This document shows positions 8,364 through 12,944 of a stretch of 12,944 nt of DNA, piece by piece. This DNA comes from Nitrosomonadales bacterium (GTDB lineage: Bacteria > Pseudomonadota > Gammaproteobacteria > Burkholderiales > Sulfuricellaceae). The notes under the pieces are model-generated. The model did not search any database and was not told the origin of the DNA. It saw only the letters and a list, made by a program, of their open reading frames with translations. Within the stretch, counting starts at the first letter, position 1; each line of letters opens with the position of its first letter. Where the stretch lies: assembly GCA_003104895.1 (NCBI GenBank), contig PQAG01000136.1, forward strand, positions 1-12,944, in the 5' to 3' direction. The position numbers and the translations under genes were made by a program.

Positions 8364-8540
8364 GTTGCACCTCCTTGTCTGTGTCATCCGGCCACGTTGA
8401 TGCAACCGGACACATATAGTTGACAAAAACAATCGGGTTATGTTGCATGAATTTTTTTAATGGCAAGAAACTGAAAAAGCCCGAGCAGAGAATATAAAAT
8501 TCAAGCTGTAATATTTTTCCGCCATGACCCGAGGCCAAAC
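8364..8540. promoter_or_regulatory. Divergent regulatory region between dsrC-like gene and Crp/Fnr gene
   Basis: This 177-bp AT-rich stretch separates two divergent genes. ATGCAAC (8400-8406) and GTTGCAT (8442-8448) form an inverted pair with centres about 42 bp apart and could be paired operator half-sites. On the plus strand, TTGACA (8420-8425) is a perfect -35 with a poor -10 (TTGCAT, 8443-8448). A good -10, TATAAA (8493-8498), lies 16 nt after CTGAAA (8471-8476). Either could drive the Crp/Fnr gene. No convincing FNR box (TTGAT-N4-ATCAA) is seen. Confidence 0.45.
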
Positions 8541-9200
8541 ATGAACGATGCAATCAGGGAACGCCTGTTCGCGCTGTTTCCGTCACTGCGGAACCTGCCG
8601 GCGGAACTGGCGCAACGGCTCGAGCGGGAGTCTGTCTATATCGAGGCGCCAGCCGGAACCGTGCTGTTCGAATCCAGCAGCCCCTGCCAGAAATTCCCCA
8701 TGCCGCTTAGCGGCTCGGTGCGCGTCTCCCGGACCGGAGCCAACGGGCGCGAGCTGCAGCTTTACCGCGTCGCCCCCGGAGAAAGCTGCATCATCACCAG
8801 CAGTTGCCTGCTTGGCCAGAATGCCTATCCAGCCCGCGGCATCGCGGAAGAAAACCTGACCGCGGTCGTGCTGCCGCGGTCGCTGTTTACCCAACTGATC
8901 GAGCAACACCCGCCCTTCCGCGCCTATGTCTTCAACCTGTTCGGCGAACGCCTCGCCATCCTGATGCAGCTGGTGGAAGAAGTGGCATTCCGCAAGCTGG
9001 ACCAGCGGTTGGCAGCGCTGCTGCTGGCCAGGGGGGAGACCATCCATGCCACGCACCAGAGCCTGGCGAACGAACTCGGCAGCGTGCGCGAAATCGTCAG
9101 CCGCCTGCTCAAGAGCTTCCAGGACCAGGGCATTCTCGAACTGGGACGCGAGCAGATCAGGGTACTCGACCCAAAAGCCTTGCGCGCCATTGCAATGTAA
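8541..9200 (+). CDS. Crp/Fnr-family transcriptional regulator
   Basis: The 219-aa protein has an N-terminal cyclic-nucleotide-binding-like beta-roll (about 20-120, with LSGSVRVSRTG and ELQLYRVAPGESCI). A dimer helix follows (about 125-160, RLAILMQLVEEVAFRKLDQRLA), then a winged-helix DNA-binding domain with the recognition region ATHQSLANELGSVREIVSRLLKSF (about 170-193). The N-terminal cysteine cluster of true FNR is absent. Cys49, Cys83 and Cys89 are present, the last two in GESCIITSSCLLG, so thiol or sulfur-species sensing is conceivable, though that is inference. A GAGG ribosome site precedes the ATG by 6 nt. The gene is divergent from the dsrC-like gene and 72 nt upstream of a DUF2892 gene, both possible targets. 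Confidence 0.92.
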   Translation: MNDAIRERLFALFPSLRNLPAELAQRLERESVYIEAPAGTVLFESSSPCQKFPMPLSGSVRVSRTGANGRELQLYRVAPGESCIITSSCLLGQNAYPARGIAEENLTAVVLPRSLFTQLIEQHPPFRAYVFNLFGERLAILMQLVEEVAFRKLDQRLAALLLARGETIHATHQSLANELGSVREIVSRLLKSFQDQGILELGREQIRVLDPKALRAIAM

Positions 9201-9211
9201 CCAAAGTCACA
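9196..9211 (+). promoter_or_regulatory. Candidate Crp/Fnr-type operator upstream of the DUF2892 gene
   Basis: TGTAA-N6-TCACA matches the general TGTGA-N6-TCACA shape of Crp-family sites with one deviation. It overlaps the stop codon of the regulator gene and lies 61 nt before the DUF2892 start. A small inverted repeat, GCAAG/CTTGC, follows at 9218-9230. A single chance match of this quality is possible. Confidence 0.4.
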
Positions 9212-9272
9212 TACAGCGCAAGGCGCTTGCCCTACCATTGCTCCACCGTAACTTTTTACAGGAGAAACAAAG

Positions 9273-9476
9273 ATGAAAGCCAACGTGGGTGGAATCGACA
9301 AGGTATTGCGCATCGTGGCCGGCCTCGTGCTGCTGGCGCTCACATTCGTGCTGGGTGGCGAAAGCGGCCTGTGGCTGTGGGGCCTGATCGGCATCGTGCC
9401 GCTGGCCACCGGGCTGATGGGCTGGTGCCCGGCTTACTCCCTGCTCGGTTTTAATTCATGCCCGAGCAAGCGCTGA
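9273..9476 (+). CDS. Small DUF2892 (YgaP-like) inner-membrane protein
   Basis: The protein is 67 aa. It opens with MKANVGGIDKVLRIVAGLVL, the usual N-terminus of DUF2892 (the YgaP-like transmembrane domain). Two hydrophobic segments follow, about 11-28 and 33-50, then WCPAYSLLGFNSC with Cys52 and Cys63. In E. coli YgaP the same membrane part is joined to a rhodanese domain and linked to sulfur or cyanide chemistry; here it stands alone. The ribosome site AGGAG lies 8 nt before the ATG. The gene follows the Crp/Fnr regulator gene and ends 30 nt before a strong terminator, so the two probably form one transcription unit. Confidence 0.9.
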   Translation: MKANVGGIDKVLRIVAGLVLLALTFVLGGESGLWLWGLIGIVPLATGLMGWCPAYSLLGFNSCPSKR

Positions 9477-9506
9477 ATCAACGCCAATTGCCCGGTGGCG
9501 GCGAGA

Positions 9507-9538
9507 ACGCGGGATGGAAAAACATCCTGCGTTTTTTT
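9507..9538 (+). terminator. Rho-independent terminator after the DUF2892 gene
   Basis: ACGCGGGATG pairs with CATCCTGCGT (one G:T position) across a 6-nt loop GAAAAA, and seven Ts follow. It lies 30 nt past the DUF2892 stop codon and has all the features of an intrinsic terminator for plus-strand transcription. Confidence 0.9.
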
Positions 9539-9541
9539 CGC

Positions 9542-9616
9542 TCATTCAAATAAGCGAGAACCCAGGTTCTCGCCGCGCTCGCACACGATGTTGGCGCGGA
9601 TGATGCGGATGAACAG
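9542..9616 (-). pseudogene. Possible 3' fragment of a lost gene
   Basis: On the minus strand the reading LFIRIIRANIVCERGENLGS, then RLFE and a stop, has a protein-like composition. It lacks a start and is entered directly from the IS/MITE-like element at 9616-9731. A stop codon is met in that element a few codons upstream. Part of it is encoded by a 9-bp-arm palindrome, GCGAGAACC/GGTTCTCGC (9554-9573). It may be the tail of a gene cut by the insertion, or chance; I do not recognise the family. Confidence 0.25.
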
Positions 9617-9731
9617 GTTGTTGAAAAACGTCGTGATAGGTCCTCACGCGGCGTCTGCGCCATGCGCCCCCCCATTTTGAGCCTGTTTTTTTACGCGGCG
9701 TCACGCCCTCGCAGTAGTTTTTCAATAAGCC
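9616..9731. mobile_element. 116-bp IS/MITE-like remnant with terminal inverted repeats
   Basis: The ends GGTTGTTGAAAAAC (9616-9629) and GTTTTTCAATAAGCC (9717-9731) are imperfect inverted repeats sharing TTGAAAAAC. Inside are two direct copies of ACGCGGCGTC (9646-9655, 9693-9702). No transposase frame or clear target duplication is seen. The element abuts the stop codon of the anti-sigma factor gene with one base between. TTGAAAAAC ends recall several IS families, but the assignment is tentative. Confidence 0.45.
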
Positions 9732-9732
9732 G

Positions 9733-10464
9733 TTAAACCTTGATATAGCCCCAGCCCTGCTTCAGTCGCAAGGTGATCTCGTCCAGGGCGGAAGATGCAA
9801 CGCCTGTGTTGGGCAAGAGGCGCACGTCCACCCCCTTGGCGCGCAGATTCCTGAGCGTCTGGCCGCATGCCATCAGGTCGAGGGTGGGGTATTTTTCCCG
9901 CATCAGGCCGATGCGGCGCGCGTAGGGCGAGACGTCGGCGCGCAGCAGGTCCAGGCCGCCGCCATTGGCTATGATTTCCACCTGCATAGTCCGGTTCGAA
10001 CTCAGGGAGCTGGCCAGCAGATTCTCCGCCTCGTCCAGCGCGGTGGCCAGCCTGACCGGGTTGGATGTTCCCACGTGAATCACGAGCTTGCGCGGGTCCG
10101 CCCCGATATCATTGCGCTGCACGGCTTGCAGCAGATGCATGAGTTCGCGGTCGGAAACGTAGCCGGTCCAGTTGTGGGCGAACCAGCCGGAAATGCTGCC
10201 GATCGCCAGCAACAGGGCGGCGGCGAGAGCCTGATGGTATGGCGTCCCGCTCAACCAGCTTTTTGCCGCTGAACGCGGGGGCGGCGGAGGGTTCTGGTAG
10301 GCATGCTGCACCCTTGCCTTCAATCCGCGCAATTCGCATACCCGCGCCTTCAGGATTTCATCCTGCTCTATCAGTTCAAAGGCCCGGCTTTTCTCGGCCG
10401 GATCGAGCTGATCGTCCACAAAGGCATTCAGGAATTCATCCGAAATCGTTTGCTCGTGTTTCAT
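9733..10464 (-). CDS. Membrane anti-sigma factor fused to a DsrE-like domain
   Basis: From the ATG at 10464 the protein is 243 aa. The start is set by a GGAGG site and a 4-base ATGA overlap with the sigma gene. Residues 1-57 (DEFLNAFVDDQLDPAEKSRA and on) match the sigma-binding part of small anti-sigma factors but lack the zinc motif HxxxCxxC; only Cys43 is present. A proline-rich linker (PPPPP, 59-63) leads to one membrane helix at about 79-97. Residues of about 126-243 resemble the DsrE/DsrF fold and align with the secreted DsrE-family protein encoded at 11207-11659: KLVIHV against KVIFQV, VEIIANGGGLDLL against VEIVVYGPGIGML, LMACGQTL against IVACENTM, and QGWGYIKV against EGYAYIRP. With the N-terminus in the cytosol, this domain would be periplasmic and carry Cys200. 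A sensor role is inferred from the fusion. Confidence 0.82.
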   Translation of the reverse strand: MKHEQTISDEFLNAFVDDQLDPAEKSRAFELIEQDEILKARVCELRGLKARVQHAYQNPPPPPRSAAKSWLSGTPYHQALAAALLLAIGSISGWFAHNWTGYVSDRELMHLLQAVQRNDIGADPRKLVIHVGTSNPVRLATALDEAENLLASSLSSNRTMQVEIIANGGGLDLLRADVSPYARRIGLMREKYPTLDLMACGQTLRNLRAKGVDVRLLPNTGVASSALDEITLRLKQGWGYIKV

Positions 10465-11021
10465 TTGACCCTCCTCAGCGGGGTAACTTGAGCTGACGGC
10501 GGAGGCGCAAGCTCCTGCAGCAACTCCTTCAGCGTCCGTCTCGCACGGCATAAACGGCTCATCACCGTGCCGGCCGGCAAGCCCAGTATGCTTGCGGCCT
10601 CGGCATAGGAAAATTCTTCCAGATCCACCAGCGTCAGTACCTGGCGCTGTCCCAGCGGCAGCTTGGCGACCGCATCCCTCACCCGGTCGACGACCTGTTT
10701 CCGGGCATGCGCATCTTCCGGGGTGCCGGCCGCAACGCAATGAAAATCCTCGACCTCGTCGATATCCACCATTTCCCGGTCCTGGCGGAAATGGTCATAC
10801 CAGCAGTTGTGCAGGATGCTGAACAGCCAACTGTTCAGCAGCTCCGGATCGCGCAACTGGCCGGCGTTCTTCAGCGCCTTGGACAAGGCTTCCTGCACCA
10901 GATCGTCGGCCAGCGCCGCATTGTGGCACCAGGAATAGGCAACCCGGTAAAGCCTGGTCCGGCTTTGCTCCAGCTGCTTGCGAAACTCGCGGGAGCGGCA
11001 CAGCAGGGAAAGAATTTTCAT
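10461..11021 (-). CDS. ECF-type RNA polymerase sigma factor
   Basis: The 186-aa protein has region 2 at about 18-85: LYRVAYSWCHNAALADDLVQEALSKAL, then LLNSWLFSILHNCWYDHFR. Region 4 at about 112-168 has LPLGQRQVLTLVDLEEFSYAEAASILGLPAGTVMSRLCRARRTL, the typical helix-turn-helix. There is no region 1.1 or 3, as expected for the ECF group. The start at 11021 (MKILSLLCRS) is preferred over an in-frame ATG at 11078 because a GAGG lies about 11 nt before it and because the predicted promoter lies at 11061-11086. The stop overlaps the start of the anti-sigma factor gene (ATGA), the usual coupling for a sigma/anti-sigma pair. A mirrored promoter motif suggests it drives its own operon and the divergent genes. 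Confidence 0.94.
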   Translation of the reverse strand: MKILSLLCRSREFRKQLEQSRTRLYRVAYSWCHNAALADDLVQEALSKALKNAGQLRDPELLNSWLFSILHNCWYDHFRQDREMVDIDEVEDFHCVAAGTPEDAHARKQVVDRVRDAVAKLPLGQRQVLTLVDLEEFSYAEAASILGLPAGTVMSRLCRARRTLKELLQELAPPPSAQVTPLRRVK

Positions 11022-11060
11022 CGTACCGGCAACCTCGATCTGAAGAGCTAATGAATATAC

Positions 11061-11086
11061 GACGCGACAGCCCGGCAAAATATTCC
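11061..11086 (-). promoter_or_regulatory. Predicted ECF-type promoter of the sigma/anti-sigma operon
   Basis: On the minus strand GGAATA (11086-11081) is followed after 16 nt by CGTC (11064-11061). This is the GGAA...CGTC form common to ECF sigma factors. It lies 39 nt before the sigma gene start and has the same motif and spacing as the plus-strand site at 11120-11145. The -35 box also forms an inverted repeat, ATTCC/GGAAT, at 11082-11097. Confidence 0.65.
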
Positions 11087-11119
11087 ACTTCCGGAATGAT
11101 ATTTATTGTGAAGAAAAAT

Positions 11120-11145
11120 GGAATAGAAATTCATCTCCAGCCGTC
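11120..11145 (+). promoter_or_regulatory. Predicted ECF-type promoter of the dsrE-porin genes
   Basis: GGAATA (11120-11125), a 16-nt spacer and CGTC (11142-11145) reproduce exactly the layout of the divergent site upstream of the sigma gene. The expected start would give a 5' leader of about 50-55 nt before the DsrE-family gene. The identical hexamer, spacer length and tetramer in both directions make a chance match less likely. Confidence 0.65.
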
Positions 11146-11206
11146 TTCAAACACAGTGGCATGCAAGCCGCCGCCATTCAATAAATACATCCGGAGACAA
11201 CACATC

Positions 11207-11659
11207 ATGAAAAATGCGCATAAATACCATTTTCTTGCCGCAGGACTGGCCCTGGCGCTGTCAGCCGCATCAAGCGGCGTCCTGGCCACCGACATGCCTG
11301 CCATGAAAGACGCCGCCAGGGAGAAGGTGATATTTCAGGTCAGCGTGGGCGACCCCAAAACCTGGAATCTGACACTCAACAACGCCAAGAATGTGCAGCA
11401 GGAACTGGGCTCCAGCAATGTGGACGTAGAAATCGTCGTCTATGGCCCCGGAATCGGCATGCTCAAGTTCGACTCTGCGGTGGCGAACCGGATCGATGAG
11501 GCGGTCGGGGATGGCGTCAAGATCGTCGCCTGCGAGAACACCATGAAGGGGCAAAAGCTTACCCGCGACGATATGCTCGCTTCCGCAGGATTCGTGCCGG
11601 CCGGCGTGGTCGAGCTGATGAAAAAGCAGAAAGAAGGCTACGCCTACATCCGCCCATAG
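11207..11659 (+). CDS. Secreted DsrE-family protein (COG1416-like)
   Basis: From the ATG at 11207 (GGAGA upstream) the protein is 150 aa. A Sec signal peptide is clear: HK at the N-terminus, the hydrophobic FLAAGLALALSAASSG, and a likely cut after VLA at residue 27. The mature part has KVIFQVSVGDPKTWNLTLNN, VEIVVYGPGIGML, VKIVACENTM, and PAGVVELMKKQKEGYAYIRP. These are hallmarks of DsrE/DsrF-like proteins annotated as involved in intracellular sulfur oxidation. Cys109 in ACENTM is the only cysteine and the likely reactive residue. Export to the periplasm differs from cytosolic DsrEFH. The domain is a paralogue of the one in the neighbouring anti-sigma factor. The in-frame ATG at 11051 is rejected because it adds a non-signal leader and overlaps the promoter. 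Confidence 0.9.
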   Translation: MKNAHKYHFLAAGLALALSAASSGVLATDMPAMKDAAREKVIFQVSVGDPKTWNLTLNNAKNVQQELGSSNVDVEIVVYGPGIGMLKFDSAVANRIDEAVGDGVKIVACENTMKGQKLTRDDMLASAGFVPAGVVELMKKQKEGYAYIRP

Positions 11660-11678
11660 AACGGCAGAGCAGGCCGTT
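11660..11678 (+). other. Small stem-loop between the dsrE-like and porin genes
   Basis: AACGGC (11660-11665) pairs with GCCGTT (11673-11678) around a 7-nt loop directly after the stop codon. An A-rich stretch follows, not Ts, so it is not a normal terminator. It could be a processing or stability element that sets different levels of the two products. Confidence 0.35.
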
Positions 11679-11721
11679 AGACAAAAACAAAAGCACAATC
11701 ACACCACCTCAGGAGAGGACC

Positions 11722-12944
11722 ATGAAAAAAACCATCCTGGCGGCCGCAATGGCAGCCGCTTTTGCGCATGCGCCCGCAACTTTTGCCACCAACTGGTTCC
11801 AGCTGCAGAACAACGAGCAGCCGGGCGCCGCCCCTTACAAGTTCTGGGGCTTCGTCCAGCCGACCTATACCACCATCGAAAGCAACACTGTTACCGGCAT
11901 TCCAGCGACGGTCGTGTCCCCGGTAAACGGTGCCAATGTACCGGTGCCGGCGGGACTTCGCGCTTACAATGGACAAACTGCGCTGTTCAACTTGGTGGGA
12001 CCTGATCTAGAACATAGCGACCAGTTGCAGATGTTTCGCGCACGTCCCGGTGTGCGCGGCGTGATACCCGGCACCGGCGAGAAGATCAACTATTTCGTCC
12101 TGGGCGAGCTCGGCAACAACGGCCTGACCCGCGAAAGACAGGCCGTCCTGACGGACGCCACGGTGACTTTCAACTACATTCCCGGCGCACGCATCCGCGC
12201 CGGACTGGGCCGCCTGCCGCTTGGCGAGGAAGCGATGCAGGGCGTCCAGATCATGGATTACATCAATTTCACCAACGTCACCGACCAGCTGCTCAACGAG
12301 CGTTTTGTGGCGCCCTACGCCAATGCAGCGCGCACCCATGCGGCCGTGGTGGGCGCGCCGATGGCAATGTCGCAGCTCGATGGCGCATTTGGCGGCTTCC
12401 GCGATGTCGGCGTCGAGGTCTACGACTGGTTCAACCGGGGCCGCTGGGAATACGCCTATGCCGTGATGGCCAGCCAGGCCAATGGCATCAGTTTCAGCGA
12501 CGGCCTCAACCCTGGCAATCACGATGTGACGGCACGCGTGCAGGCTGCTTACGTGTTCCAGGGCAGCGGCCCGAAAAGGGAGGACGTCACGGCCTATGCC
12601 TGGCATCAGGAAGGCAAACGCGCCTTTGGCAGCAGCGACTACACCCGCATGCGCGAGGGCATCGGCGCCAAGTATCTGCGCCACGGCCTGAGACTGAGCG
12701 GCGAATACATTCGCGCCAAGGGCATGATCTATGTCGCGCCCACGCCGCAATTCAACGACATCGGCGCCCCCGCCTACGAACCCGTGGATTATGTGGCGCT
12801 GGACTCCAGCAACAAGGCCGGTGGCTATTACCTGGATCTGGGCTGGAAATTTGCGCCCAAGTGGGAAGTGGACCTGCGCTATGACGAGCTCAGCAAAATG
12901 ACGAATTCGGCTTACGACGAGCGCAAGGCCTCCACCTGGACCCT
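11722..12944 (+). CDS. Outer-membrane porin-like beta-barrel protein, 3' end cut by window edge
   Basis: The reading frame is open from the ATG at 11722 to the right edge (407 codons), after an AGGAGAGG ribosome site. It begins with a signal peptide (MKKTILAAAMAAAFAHAPAT, likely cut after FA at residue 22). The mature part has strands of alternating polar and aromatic residues: YKFWGFVQPTYTTIES, INYFVLGELG, ATVTFNYIPGARIRAGLGRL, WEYAYAVMASQANG, GGYYLDLGWKFAPKWEVDLR. That pattern fits a porin of the phosphate-selective (OprP/OprO) type or a related trimeric barrel. The substrate cannot be told. It lies 62 nt after the DsrE-family gene on the same strand, and a shared ECF promoter is likely. 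No cysteine is visible in the part present. Confidence 0.75.
   Translation, partial: MKKTILAAAMAAAFAHAPATFATNWFQLQNNEQPGAAPYKFWGFVQPTYTTIESNTVTGIPATVVSPVNGANVPVPAGLRAYNGQTALFNLVGPDLEHSDQLQMFRARPGVRGVIPGTGEKINYFVLGELGNNGLTRERQAVLTDATVTFNYIPGARIRAGLGRLPLGEEAMQGVQIMDYINFTNVTDQLLNERFVAPYANAARTHAAVVGAPMAMSQLDGAFGGFRDVGVEVYDWFNRGRWEYAYAVMASQANGISFSDGLNPGNHDVTARVQAAYVFQGSGPKREDVTAYAWHQEGKRAFGSSDYTRMREGIGAKYLRHGLRLSGEYIRAKGMIYVAPTPQFNDIGAPAYEPVDYVALDSSNKAGGYYLDLGWKFAPKWEVDLRYDELSKMTNSAYDERKASTWT

Noticed and set aside
8364..8540. FNR box in the divergent region
   Set aside because: TTGAT and ATC fragments occur, but no TTGAT-N4-ATCAA arrangement is present.
9733..10464. Zinc-binding anti-sigma (ZAS) motif
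   Set aside because: No HxxxCxxC in the N-terminal part; the single Cys43 cannot form it.
10465..10740. Upstream extension of the anti-sigma frame to 10740
   Set aside because: It lies inside the sigma gene in another frame. The ATGA overlap with a GGAGG site marks the real start.
12007..12750. Open frame (247 codons) on the minus strand
   Set aside because: It is opposite the porin-like gene, which has a signal peptide, ribosome site and barrel pattern.

Overview
The window looks like chromosomal DNA from a GC-rich betaproteobacterium. RdgC is known mainly from beta- and gammaproteobacteria, and ParE, the UPF0149/SEC-C protein, CheD and the HDOD protein are all of proteobacterial type. The several DsrC/DsrE-family genes suggest sulfur-related redox chemistry, as in Nitrosomonadales such as Gallionellaceae or Sulfuricellaceae. 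That placement is an inference and was not tested by search.

Left part (1-6350, all genes on the minus strand): a GIY-YIG (UPF0213-type) nuclease gene cut by the left edge, then parE, a phosphoglucomutase gene, a UPF0149/YecA-like SEC-C protein gene and rdgC. This stretch is peppered with a short dispersed palindromic repeat whose core is CTGAGCGGAGCCGAAG. Copies lie at the 3' end of the nuclease gene, in a tandem array between the nuclease gene and parE, and in frame inside both the phosphoglucomutase and rdgC genes. The reading frames stay open, so this resembles the in-frame palindromic elements described in Rickettsia.

Middle part (6350-9480): an HDOD-cheD pair and a gene for an atypical DsrC-family protein on the minus strand. 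Facing away from these, on the plus strand, are a Crp/Fnr-type regulator gene and a small DUF2892 membrane-protein gene, which ends at a strong intrinsic terminator. The DsrC homologue keeps one conserved cysteine (Cys100), but the C-terminal sulfur-carrying cysteine is a serine (Ser111).

Right part (9480-12944): after a stretch holding a possible IS/MITE remnant comes the most interesting locus. An ECF sigma factor gene overlaps (ATGA) a gene for a membrane anti-sigma factor that carries a DsrE-like domain on its predicted periplasmic side. Divergently transcribed are a secreted stand-alone DsrE-family protein and an outer-membrane porin-like protein that runs off the right edge. The 185-bp divergent intergenic region holds two promoter-like sites of identical form (GGAATA, 16 nt, CGTC), one facing each way. 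The model proposed here is a cell-envelope signalling unit. A DsrE-like sensor fused to the anti-sigma factor would control an autoregulated ECF sigma factor, whose targets include a soluble periplasmic DsrE paralogue and a porin.
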